Origin: Allocoprococcus comes
GTDB lineage: Bacteria > Bacillota > Clostridia > Lachnospirales > Lachnospiraceae
Direction of reading: 5' to 3'
Assembly: GCF_013300725.1 (NCBI RefSeq)
Contig: NZ_JAAIMM010000019.1
Location: forward strand, 1-64,000
DNA length: 64,000 bases
The position numbers and the translations under genes are program-made. The stretch's first letter is position 1. Every line of letters begins with the position of its first letter. The notes below the pieces were generated by a model. That model was given only the letters and a program-made list of their open reading frames with translations, did no database searches and was not told the origin of the DNA. Below are positions 57,145 through 64,000 of the stretch, in pieces.

Positions 57145-59423
57145 AAGCAGTAGGAGTACCATTTGTAAAAAAAGATGCGATGGCGTTGGTGACTGGAAAG
57201 CCGGTATATACAAATGATCTGGCGCCGAAGGAATGCCTGATCGTTAAGCTTCTGAGAAGTCCGCATGCCAATGCAATGATCCGGGAGATCAAGACAGATG
57301 TGGCAATGCGCGTGCCGGGAATCGAAGCAATTTATACCTGGAAGGATGTACCGCAGCATCGCTTTACAACTGCAGGTCAGACCTGGCCGGAGCCAAGTCC
57401 GTATGACCGGCTGATCCTGGATCAGCATGTGCGTTTTGTGGGAGATCCGGTGGCGATCATTGCCGGAGAAAATGAAGCGTGTGTGGAACGTGCGATGAAG
57501 ATGATCAAGGTCAAATACGAGGTCCTTCCGGCAGTACTGGATCCGGAGGAAGCACTGGATGGTCCGGTTCTGGTGCATCCGGAGGACAGCTGGAAGGCAC
57601 TGTGCCCGGTAGGAGCGGATAATAAGAGGAATCTCTGTGCGCAGGCAGAAGACGGCAACGGAGATGTGGAAAAAGTACTTGCTGAATGTGATGTGGTTGT
57701 GGAGCACACCTATCATGTAAGAGCTGCGCAGCAGGCAATGATGGAAACATTTCAGACGGTCTGTTTTATGGATATGTATGGAAGACTGAATGTGATGAGT
57801 TCTACGCAGATCGTTTACCATGTGCGCCGTATTGTTTCCAATGCACTTGGCATCCCGAAATCTAAGATCCGTGCATTCAAGCCGAGGATCGGTGGTGGAT
57901 TTGGTGCAAAGCAGTCGGCAGTATGTGAGGTATATCCGGCATTTGTTACCTGGAAGACCGGTAAACCGTCGAAAATTGTATTTACAAGAGAAGAGTCCCA
58001 GATTGCGTCCTCACCGCGTCATGATATGGCAGTGACAGTCCGTATGGGAGCGGATAAAGAGGGAAATATCCGTGCAATTGATCTGTATACACTTTCTAAC
58101 ACAGGAGCATACGGGGAACATGGACCGACAACGGTCGGACTTTCCGGACATAAGGCGATTCCGCTTTACGGTTCGGCAGAGGCCTATCGGTTCCGTTACG
58201 ATGTAGTTTATACGAACCGGATGTCAGCCGGAGCTTATCGTGGATATGGAGCTACTCAGGGAATTTTTGCGGTCGAGACATCTGTTAACGAACTGGCAGA
58301 AAAACTTGGTATGGATCCAATGGAGATCCGTATGAAAAATATGGTAAAAGAAGGACAGTTCATGCCGGCATATTATGGGGAGACAGCGAACAGCTGTGCA
58401 CTTGATAAATGCCTTGCGAGAGTAAAAGAAATGTCCGGATGGGACGAAAAGTATCCAAGAAAAGTTATGCCGGATGGCAAGATCCGCAGCGTCGGAGTAG
58501 CACTTGCCATGCAGGGGTCCTGCATTTCCAATGTAGATGTGGGATCTGCGACGATCAAACTGGGCGAGGATGGTGTCTACAATATGTCAATCGCGGCAGC
58601 GGACATGGGAACCGGGTGTGATACGATTCTGGCACAGATGGCAGCAGAATGTCTGGACTGTGATCTGGATGATATTGCAGTATCAGGTGCGGATACCGAT
58701 ACTTCGCCGTATGATTCAGGCTCTTATGCATCAAGTACGACTTATGTGACCGGTATGGCGGTGACAAGAGCCAGCGAGGAGCTGAAAAAGCGGATCGTCA
58801 GACAGGCAGCGAAGATGCTGAAATGCGAAGTGGATGAGGTTGATTTCGATGGACACATTGCAAGAAGCGATAAGACCGGAGAAGAGGTGACACTTGCGGC
58901 AATCGGAGCAGGGGCAATGTGCGGAAGTGATATTGCGCTGCAGGTAACAGAAAGCCACAGCTCGCCGGTATCTCCGCCGCCTTATATGGCAGGCGCTGTT
59001 GAGATCGAACTGGATCCGGAGACCGGACATGTCGAGATCCTGGATTACTATGCAGTGGTTGACTGCGGAACTGTTATTAACCCGAATCTTGCGAGGGTAC
59101 AGGCGGAAGGCGGAATCGTGCAGGGAATCGGCATGACTCTTTATGAGAATATCCAGTACACGGAAAAAGGACAGCTTCTGAACAATTCATTTATGCAGTA
59201 CAAGATTCCTACCCGGATGGATATGGGAAATCTGCATGTGGAATTTGAGAGCAGCTATGAGCCGACCGGACCGTTTGGTGCAAAATCGATTGGTGAAATC
59301 GTCATCAATACACCGGCTCCGGCACTGACGCATGCAATCGCAAATGCAACAGGTCTGTGGTTCCGTGAACTCCCGATCACAAGTGAACAGATTGCAATGG
59401 GAATTATGGAAAATGAAAATTAA
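57141..59423 (+). CDS. Molybdenum hydroxylase molybdopterin-binding subunit (xanthine dehydrogenase family)
   Basis: This is the 760-residue catalytic subunit. Landmarks: VTGKPVYTNDLAPKECLIVKLLRSPHANA, IGGGFGAKQSAVCEVYPAFV (Moco-binding GGFG), MSAGAYRGYGATQGIF, AADMGTGCDTILAQMAAE, GSYASSTTYVTGMAV, and near the C-terminus GPFGAKSIGEIVINTPAPAL with the catalytic Glu (GE). The GSYASS segment near the cofactor resembles selenium-dependent molybdenum hydroxylases. With the permease and YqeB/YqeC genes downstream, the substrate is likely a purine or a related N-heterocycle; the exact one is not readable. Confidence 0.94.
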   Translation: MKAVGVPFVKKDAMALVTGKPVYTNDLAPKECLIVKLLRSPHANAMIREIKTDVAMRVPGIEAIYTWKDVPQHRFTTAGQTWPEPSPYDRLILDQHVRFVGDPVAIIAGENEACVERAMKMIKVKYEVLPAVLDPEEALDGPVLVHPEDSWKALCPVGADNKRNLCAQAEDGNGDVEKVLAECDVVVEHTYHVRAAQQAMMETFQTVCFMDMYGRLNVMSSTQIVYHVRRIVSNALGIPKSKIRAFKPRIGGGFGAKQSAVCEVYPAFVTWKTGKPSKIVFTREESQIASSPRHDMAVTVRMGADKEGNIRAIDLYTLSNTGAYGEHGPTTVGLSGHKAIPLYGSAEAYRFRYDVVYTNRMSAGAYRGYGATQGIFAVETSVNELAEKLGMDPMEIRMKNMVKEGQFMPAYYGETANSCALDKCLARVKEMSGWDEKYPRKVMPDGKIRSVGVALAMQGSCISNVDVGSATIKLGEDGVYNMSIAAADMGTGCDTILAQMAAECLDCDLDDIAVSGADTDTSPYDSGSYASSTTYVTGMAVTRASEELKKRIVRQAAKMLKCEVDEVDFDGHIARSDKTGEEVTLAAIGAGAMCGSDIALQVTESHSSPVSPPPYMAGAVEIELDPETGHVEILDYYAVVDCGTVINPNLARVQAEGGIVQGIGMTLYENIQYTEKGQLLNNSFMQYKIPTRMDMGNLHVEFESSYEPTGPFGAKSIGEIVINTPAPALTHAIANATGLWFRELPITSEQIAMGIMENEN

Positions 59424-60837
59424 ACTGATTTATCTGGCGGCTGGAAACAGCCGCCGTTTTAACAGCCAAAGGATGCAAAATACAGAACCGTCACAATCAG
59501 AAGCAGAGAACAAACTGCTTTATCTGCTGGATGAAAAGCCGATGTTCCGCTATTTATTCGACCGTCTGGTAAAAGTCTGTCAAAGGCATCCGGAATGGGA
59601 AGTGATTGTGGTAACACAGTATCCGGAGATTGAGCATCAGATAAAAGCATTTCAGGAAACCGAGCAGCAAAGTAAAGGTTTCCCGGTAAAAACAGTGATT
59701 TCAAAAGACAGCTATAAAGGAGCATCCTATTCGGTAAAAGCAGGAATCCGTGCGGCAGGAGATGCTGATGCTTATGCATTTTTTGTGGCGGATCAGCCTT
59801 ATTTTACAGAAGAAAGCGTGGAAGGATTTCTGGAAAAGATGGAACGGGAGGCAAAAGCTGTACCGGGATGTGTGACCTGGAATGGACACGAAGGCAATCC
59901 GGTCTGGTTTCCGGCAAAGTACGGGAAAGAACTTCTGGAACTGGAAGGAGATGCAGGAGGAAGAAAGGTGTTCCGCAGATACCGGGAAAAAGCAGTATTT
60001 TACGAGGTGAGCCGGGAAAAAGAGCTGGAAGATATTGATTATATGCCGGAAATAGAAAAAATGCAGGTAACAGAAGGAAGCAGAGAGAAAACTTTCCATG
60101 TATATGTCATCGAAAATGGAAAGCTTCAAAAGAAAGAGTCTCTGCTTATGGCACTTGGAGTTACGGAGCAGATGGTACCGAGAATTGCTGCTGTGGGTGC
60201 GGGAGGTAAGACTTCTCTTTTGAAACAGCTGCTTGCTGAATACAAAGAGAAGGATGCCCTCCCGGTCCTGGTGACTACAACACATATGAAAAAAGAGACT
60301 GCCCCTTATTTTGTAATGGGGGATTCCATCGGAAAAATTCTGGAAGTGCGTAAAAGAGAAGGCATGGTGATCGCCGGTCTGGATGCAGGAAACGGCAGGA
60401 TCAAAAGCCTCTCTGTACCGGTAATGGAAAAGATCTGGGAGCTTCCTGCGCCGGTTCTTGTGGAAGCGGATGGAGCACGGATGCTTCCGGCGAAAGTGCC
60501 GGGGGAGAAGGAACCGGTTATTCCAAAGCAGATCCAGATGGTCCTTTCTGTATATGGACTCGATGCCATCGGACAAAGGATAAAAGACTGCTGTTTCCGG
60601 CCCGAGCTTGTGGCGCAGGTGCTGGGAAAAGCTGTGGAAGAGGTTCTGACGGAGGAAGACCTGGCAGGGCTGGCTGTTTCTGCCAAAGGTGGAAAAAAGA
60701 ATGTCCTGCCGGAAATGGATTTTTATATTGTGCTAAACAAAGCAGATGACGAAAAACGTCTGAAAATGGCAGAGAGAATTGCCTTAAGAGTGGAACAGGC
60801 TTCCGGTGAAAAAGTACGGATCACATCGTTTCGTTAA
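59413..60837 (+). CDS. yqeC: MocA-like cytidylyltransferase fused to YqeC
   Basis: This 474-residue fusion has two parts. Residues 1 to about 215 resemble MobA/MocA nucleotidyltransferases that attach CMP to molybdopterin (IYLAAGNSRRF, ENKLLYLLDEKPMFRYLFDRL, SYKGASYSVKAGI, FVADQPYF). Residues of about 245-474 are YqeC, the selenium-dependent hydroxylase accessory protein (AAVGAGGKTSLLKQLLAEY P-loop, VTTTHMKKE, LVEADGARMLPAKVPGEKEPVIP, VLNKAD). The start ATG at 59413 overlaps the large subunit stop by 11 bp. The fusion links cofactor nucleotide addition with the selenium maturation step of the same enzyme. Confidence 0.9.
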   Translation: MKIKLIYLAAGNSRRFNSQRMQNTEPSQSEAENKLLYLLDEKPMFRYLFDRLVKVCQRHPEWEVIVVTQYPEIEHQIKAFQETEQQSKGFPVKTVISKDSYKGASYSVKAGIRAAGDADAYAFFVADQPYFTEESVEGFLEKMEREAKAVPGCVTWNGHEGNPVWFPAKYGKELLELEGDAGGRKVFRRYREKAVFYEVSREKELEDIDYMPEIEKMQVTEGSREKTFHVYVIENGKLQKKESLLMALGVTEQMVPRIAAVGAGGKTSLLKQLLAEYKEKDALPVLVTTTHMKKETAPYFVMGDSIGKILEVRKREGMVIAGLDAGNGRIKSLSVPVMEKIWELPAPVLVEADGARMLPAKVPGEKEPVIPKQIQMVLSVYGLDAIGQRIKDCCFRPELVAQVLGKAVEEVLTEEDLAGLAVSAKGGKKNVLPEMDFYIVLNKADDEKRLKMAERIALRVEQASGEKVRITSFR

Positions 60838-60889
60838 TATTTTGGAAAAATAAAGCAATTCTGTGTTGAAAAAATGGAACATTGCCGAA

Positions 60890-60918
60890 TTGTCATTGAA
60901 AACCAATCGTGCTATCAT
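60890..60918 (+). promoter_or_regulatory. Promoter of the permease-yqeB genes
   Basis: TTGTCA (60890-60895), a 17-base spacer and TATCAT (60913-60918) lie 57 bp before the permease GTG. It could give the transporter its own transcription separate from the hydroxylase operon. Confidence 0.75.
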
Positions 60919-60974
60919 AGATACGATAGCTTTGACAACGAAAGTTGTAAGTGGGTAGAGAAGGAGGCAAAAAA

Positions 60975-62306
60975 GTGAGTACGAAGAATAGTAATACTTC
61001 ACAGGAACTATTTAACCTTAACGGAAAACCATCCTTTGGTCAGGCACTTCCGCTGGCATTCCAGCATGTAGTGGCGATGATCATTGGCTGTGTTGCGCCG
61101 GCGATCATTCTTGCCGGTGTGTCCGGACTTTCAGAATCAGACACGGTTGTCCTGATTCAGGCATCTCTTGCAATGTCAGCGATTTCGACATTCATTCAGC
61201 TTTTTCCGTTTATCAAATTTAAGTCTTATCAGATAGGAGCCGGGCTTCCGGTTATTATGGGAATCAGCTTTGCGTATGTGCCGATCATGCAGTCAATTGC
61301 ACAGGATGCAGATGTTGGAACAATACTTGGTGCACAGATCGTGGGTGGTATTGTTGCGATCATTGTAGGAATATTTATCAAACAGATCCGTCATCTTTTC
61401 CCGCCGCTGGTTACGGGAACGGTTGTATTTGCAATCGGACTTTCGCTGTATCCGACCGCGGTCAATTATATGGCAGGTGGAACAGGAAGTGCGGATTATG
61501 GTTCATGGCAGAACTGGCTTGTTGCGATCATCACTCTGGCAGTCGTAACAGGATTGAATCATTTTGGAAAGGGCTTTTTAAAGCTTTCTTCCGTTCTGAT
61601 CGGAATCATAGTTGGATATGTAGTTGCGCTTGGCTTTGGAATGGTGGATTTTTCTTCCGTATTAACGGCAAAATGGGTACAGTTCCCACAGCCGATGCAT
61701 TTCGGAATTAAATTCGAGCCATCCTCATGTGTTGCGATTGCGGTATTGTTTGCAATCAGCTCCATTCAGGCAATCGGAGACTTTTCAGCAACGACGACCG
61801 GAGGAATGGACCGTATGCCGACGGATGAGGAATTAAGCGGTGGTATCATTGGTTATGGAGTCAGCAATATTGTCTGCGCATTTTTCAGCGGACTCCCGAC
61901 AGCGACCTACAGTCAGAATGTCGGAATCGTAAGCTCTACGAAAGTAGTAGCAAAGAGAGTGTTTGGAATTGCAGCGATGATCATGCTGGTTGCAGGAATC
62001 ATGCCAAAGATCGCCTACATTCTTCTGACTATTCCGTCATGTGTGCTTGGAGGCGCAACAATCTCTGTATTTGCAATGATTTCCATGACGGGTATCAAAC
62101 TGATCAATAATTCAAAGATGAATTATAGAAATACATCCATCGTAGGACTTGCCATTGCACTCGGAATGGGTGTGACACAGGCAAATGCAGCACTTGCACA
62201 GCTTCCTGCATGGGTAACAACCATTTTCGGTAAATCACCGGTTGCACTGTCTACTCTGGTTGCAGTGTTCCTGAATCTGGTTTTACCAAAGGAGAAAGAA
62301 GAGTAA
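60975..62306 (+). CDS. Nucleobase:cation symporter-2 family permease (xanthine/urate type)
   Basis: This is a 443-residue membrane transporter with about 14 helices, NCS2 family (PbuX/PucJ/UapA). Motifs: ALPLAFQHVVAMIIGCVAPAIILAGVSGLS, QIGAGLPVIMGISFAYVP, and the substrate-site region AIGDFSATTTGGMDRMPTDEELSGGIIGYGVSNIVCAFFSGLPTATYSQNVGIV. The start is a GTG with AAGGAGG upstream; the further GTG at 60951 covers that site. It probably imports the substrate of the neighbouring hydroxylase. Xanthine versus urate cannot be distinguished by eye. Confidence 0.92.
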   Translation: MSTKNSNTSQELFNLNGKPSFGQALPLAFQHVVAMIIGCVAPAIILAGVSGLSESDTVVLIQASLAMSAISTFIQLFPFIKFKSYQIGAGLPVIMGISFAYVPIMQSIAQDADVGTILGAQIVGGIVAIIVGIFIKQIRHLFPPLVTGTVVFAIGLSLYPTAVNYMAGGTGSADYGSWQNWLVAIITLAVVTGLNHFGKGFLKLSSVLIGIIVGYVVALGFGMVDFSSVLTAKWVQFPQPMHFGIKFEPSSCVAIAVLFAISSIQAIGDFSATTTGGMDRMPTDEELSGGIIGYGVSNIVCAFFSGLPTATYSQNVGIVSSTKVVAKRVFGIAAMIMLVAGIMPKIAYILLTIPSCVLGGATISVFAMISMTGIKLINNSKMNYRNTSIVGLAIALGMGVTQANAALAQLPAWVTTIFGKSPVALSTLVAVFLNLVLPKEKEE

Positions 62307-63095
62307 ATGAAGATCCTGATAAGAGGAGCCGGGGATCTTGCCACGGGAATTGCAGCAGAGCTGTGGGAAAGAGGATATCAGATCCTGATGACGGATGTTG
62401 CCATTCCACTCACCGTCAGGCGTGAGGTGGCATTTTCAAGAGCGGTGTACGAAGAACATGCAGTGGTAGAAGGAATGGAAGCAGTTCTTGCCGGAAATTT
62501 TGAAGAAGCAGAAAGAATTATGGCAACGCGGAAAATTGCTGTTATGGTGGATGAAAAAGCAGAAGTGCGGAAAGAATATCTGCCGGATGTACTGGTTGAC
62601 GGGATCATGGCAAAAAAGAATCTTGGGACCCGGATCAGTGACGCTCCTCTTGTTATAGGTATCGGACCGGGCTTTACGGCAGCCGGAGACTGCCATTTTG
62701 TGATCGAAACACAGAGAGGTGAGCATCTGGGTGAGGTGATCCGTGAGGGAAGTGCAATCCCCAACACCGGAATTCCGGGAAATATTGCCGGCTATACGGT
62801 GGAACGCCTTTTAAAGGCATCCGCAGACGGAATCATGCATCCGGTCGCGAGAATAGGTGATGTGGTGGAAAAGGGGCAGATTGTTGCAAGGTGCGGAGAT
62901 GAACCCGTATATGCGAGACTCCGCGGGATTGTCCGTGGGATGCTCCAGGAAGGTGCACCGGTCAAAAAAGGGCTGAAGATCGGAGATGTGGATGCAAGGA
63001 TAGAGGAAAAACTTTGTTATACGATTTCGGATAAAGCACGAAAGATCGGAAACGGAGTTGCGGAAGCAATCGATTTTGTTTATAAAACGAAATAA
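62307..63095 (+). CDS. yqeB: YqeB, selenium-dependent molybdenum hydroxylase maturation protein
   Basis: This 262-residue protein of the EF2563/YqeB family is found with selenium-dependent molybdenum hydroxylases. It begins MKILIRGAGDLATGIAAELWERGYQILMTDVAIPLTVRREVAFS (Rossmann-like) and contains VLVDGIMAKKNLGTRISDAPLVIGIGPGFTAAGDCHFVIETQRGEHLG and GIPGNIAGYTVERLLKA. It starts directly after the permease stop, so the two are co-translated. Together with YqeC upstream it marks this enzyme as a selenium-dependent type; no selD or selU homologue is in the window. Confidence 0.92.
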   Translation: MKILIRGAGDLATGIAAELWERGYQILMTDVAIPLTVRREVAFSRAVYEEHAVVEGMEAVLAGNFEEAERIMATRKIAVMVDEKAEVRKEYLPDVLVDGIMAKKNLGTRISDAPLVIGIGPGFTAAGDCHFVIETQRGEHLGEVIREGSAIPNTGIPGNIAGYTVERLLKASADGIMHPVARIGDVVEKGQIVARCGDEPVYARLRGIVRGMLQEGAPVKKGLKIGDVDARIEEKLCYTISDKARKIGNGVAEAIDFVYKTK

Positions 63096-63160
63096 AAAGT
63101 TGTCTGGACAACTTATTTACCCATCCTTTTTATGATAAAATATAAAAAGGTTTGGGCAGA

Positions 63161-63191
63161 ATACCTGCCGCAGTGACGGCAGGTATTTTTA
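63161..63191 (+). terminator. Perfect 10-bp hairpin with T-tract before the MoeA-like gene
   Basis: ATACCTGCCG (63161-63170), loop CAGTGA and CGGCAGGTAT (63177-63186) are followed by TTTTTA. A TATGATAAAAT -10-like sequence lies about 25 bp upstream, so the hairpin may be an attenuator of the following gene as well as a terminator of yqeB. Confidence 0.75.
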
Positions 63192-63223
63192 TGCCATAAT
63201 CCATATAAAGTGAGGAACAAAAA

Positions 63224-64000
63224 ATGAAACTGGTAAGAACAGAAGATGCAGTGGGGCAGGTGCTGTGCCATGACATTACACAGATCATTCCGGGAGTTGT
63301 AAAGGATGCGGTTTTCCGGAAGGGGCATATTGTTACCGAAGAAGACATTCCGGTACTTTTATCTGTGGGAAAAGAGAATCTTTATATCTGGGAAAAACAG
63401 GAAGGCATGCTTCATGAAAATGAGGCAGCTGAGATCTTGCGTCAGATCTGTCAGGGTGAGCATATGCATCCTTCCGGGGTGAAGGAAGGAAAGATCGAAC
63501 TGATCGCCGATTGTGAAGGAGTATTGAAGATCAATACCGAAAAGCTGAATGCGGTGAACAGTCTCGGTGAGATGATGATCGCCTCCAGACATGGAAATTT
63601 TCCGGTGAAAACCGGAGATAAGATTGCAGGAACAAGGATCATTCCGCTTGTGATCGAAGAAGAAAAGATGCAGAAAGCCTGTGAAGTGGCAGGAAAAGAA
63701 CCGATTTTCCAGATCCTTCCGTATCAGAAGAAAAAAGCGGGAATCGTAACGACGGGAAGCGAAGTGTATTATCACCGGATCGAGGATAAATTTACTCCGG
63801 TTGTGATCGACAAACTGAAAGAATGTGGCGTTACAGAGGTGAAGCAGATCCAGTGCAATGATGATCATGAGATGATCACAGAGGCAATCCAGACTCTGAT
63901 CGAGGATGGTTTTGACCTGATCGTCTGTACCGGCGGAATGAGTGTGGATCCGGATGACAGGACTCCGCTTGCAATCAAAAATGCCTGTACGGAAGTGGTG
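63224..64000 (+). CDS. MoeA/MogA-like molybdopterin-binding protein, runs off the window
   Basis: A frame open to the window end, 259 codons seen. It starts MKLVRTEDAVGQVLCHDITQIIPGVVKDAVFRKGHIV, as in MoeA-related proteins of molybdenum-hydroxylase clusters. It later has the MoCF-domain strand AGIVTTGSEVYYHRIEDKFTPVVIDKLKECG and the glycine motif DLIVCTGGMSVDPDDRTP. MoeA proteins insert molybdate into molybdopterin. The usual N-terminal linker domain looks shortened, as in shorter MoeA-like family members. AGTGAGGAAC precedes the ATG. The 3' end lies outside the window. Confidence 0.87.
   Translation, partial: MKLVRTEDAVGQVLCHDITQIIPGVVKDAVFRKGHIVTEEDIPVLLSVGKENLYIWEKQEGMLHENEAAEILRQICQGEHMHPSGVKEGKIELIADCEGVLKINTEKLNAVNSLGEMMIASRHGNFPVKTGDKIAGTRIIPLVIEEEKMQKACEVAGKEPIFQILPYQKKKAGIVTTGSEVYYHRIEDKFTPVVIDKLKECGVTEVKQIQCNDDHEMITEAIQTLIEDGFDLIVCTGGMSVDPDDRTPLAIKNACTEVV

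Noticed and set aside
56769-57821. 350-aa minus-strand frame opposite the molybdenum hydroxylase genes
   Set aside because: The plus strand carries unmistakable 2Fe-2S and molybdopterin subunits; the opposite frame is a codon-bias shadow.
1-64000. CRISPR arrays, tRNA or rRNA genes
   Set aside because: I saw no regularly spaced repeats, cloverleaf-like sequences or rRNA segments while reading; short tRNA-like folds cannot be excluded without a covariance search.

Overview
The window looks like chromosome of a gut Lachnospiraceae-type Firmicute (Clostridia). This rests on the housekeeping gene orders (yicC-gmk-rpoZ, rimO-pgsA-cinA, ruvA-ruvB), the NusG-II/Gx/ApbE cluster, the DUF3877-like and GGGtGRT proteins, AGGAGG-type ribosome binding sites and moderate G+C. 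Genus is not resolved from sequence alone.

Layout. (1) 1-13864: surface polysaccharide locus. A dTDP-L-rhamnose block (rfbA-B-D-C) of higher G+C is followed by a markedly AT-rich block with an acetyltransferase, five glycosyltransferases (one of them GT11 fucosyltransferase-like), a pyruvyltransferase-like protein, a Wzy-like polymerase, an F420H2-dehydrogenase-beta-like ferredoxin protein and a Wzx flippase. rfbA lacks its 5' end and rfbD carries an in-frame amber stop. (2) 13865-27010: accessory island. It holds a 601-aa orphan protein with a defence-like N-terminus, small enzymes and HTH proteins, a minus-strand SOS-like mutagenesis cassette (S24/LexA-like repressor, Y-family polymerase, YolD-like protein, small proteins), a divergent HTH/Ser-Thr-kinase/Cys-rich-peptide module, and an AT-rich ATPase + TOPRIM-like pair whose second gene is frameshifted. 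(3) 27100-41245: mostly core genes (aldehyde dehydrogenase, murI, rqcH, yicC, gmk, rpoZ, rimO, pgsA, cinA, NifU-like/GGGtGRT pair). (4) 41299-46513: insertion-sequence graveyard with an IS1182-like remnant, an apparently intact IS607-type element (serine recombinase + TnpB), a TnpB remnant, a ketopantoate-reductase/cyclophilin chimera and a P1-family peptidase. (5) 46682-51776: an isolated holin-endolysin pair, a low-complexity membrane protein and a two-component system. (6) 51873-55875: extracytosolic flavinylation genes (apbE, NusG-II, Gx) and ruvAB. (7) 55890-64000: a molybdenum-hydroxylase cluster (FAD, 2Fe-2S and molybdopterin subunits, a MocA-YqeC fusion, a nucleobase permease, YqeB, a MoeA-like protein), suggesting purine or related N-heterocycle uptake and oxidation.

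The most unusual signal is a pair of 161-bp elements (30623-30783 and 53021-53181). Each has a 97-nt core, conserved between copies with paired substitutions, flanked by 32-bp inverted-repeat arms. The arms match each other within a copy (31/32 and 32/32) but are unrelated between copies. This is the reverse of normal transposon ends, and I do not recognise the family.
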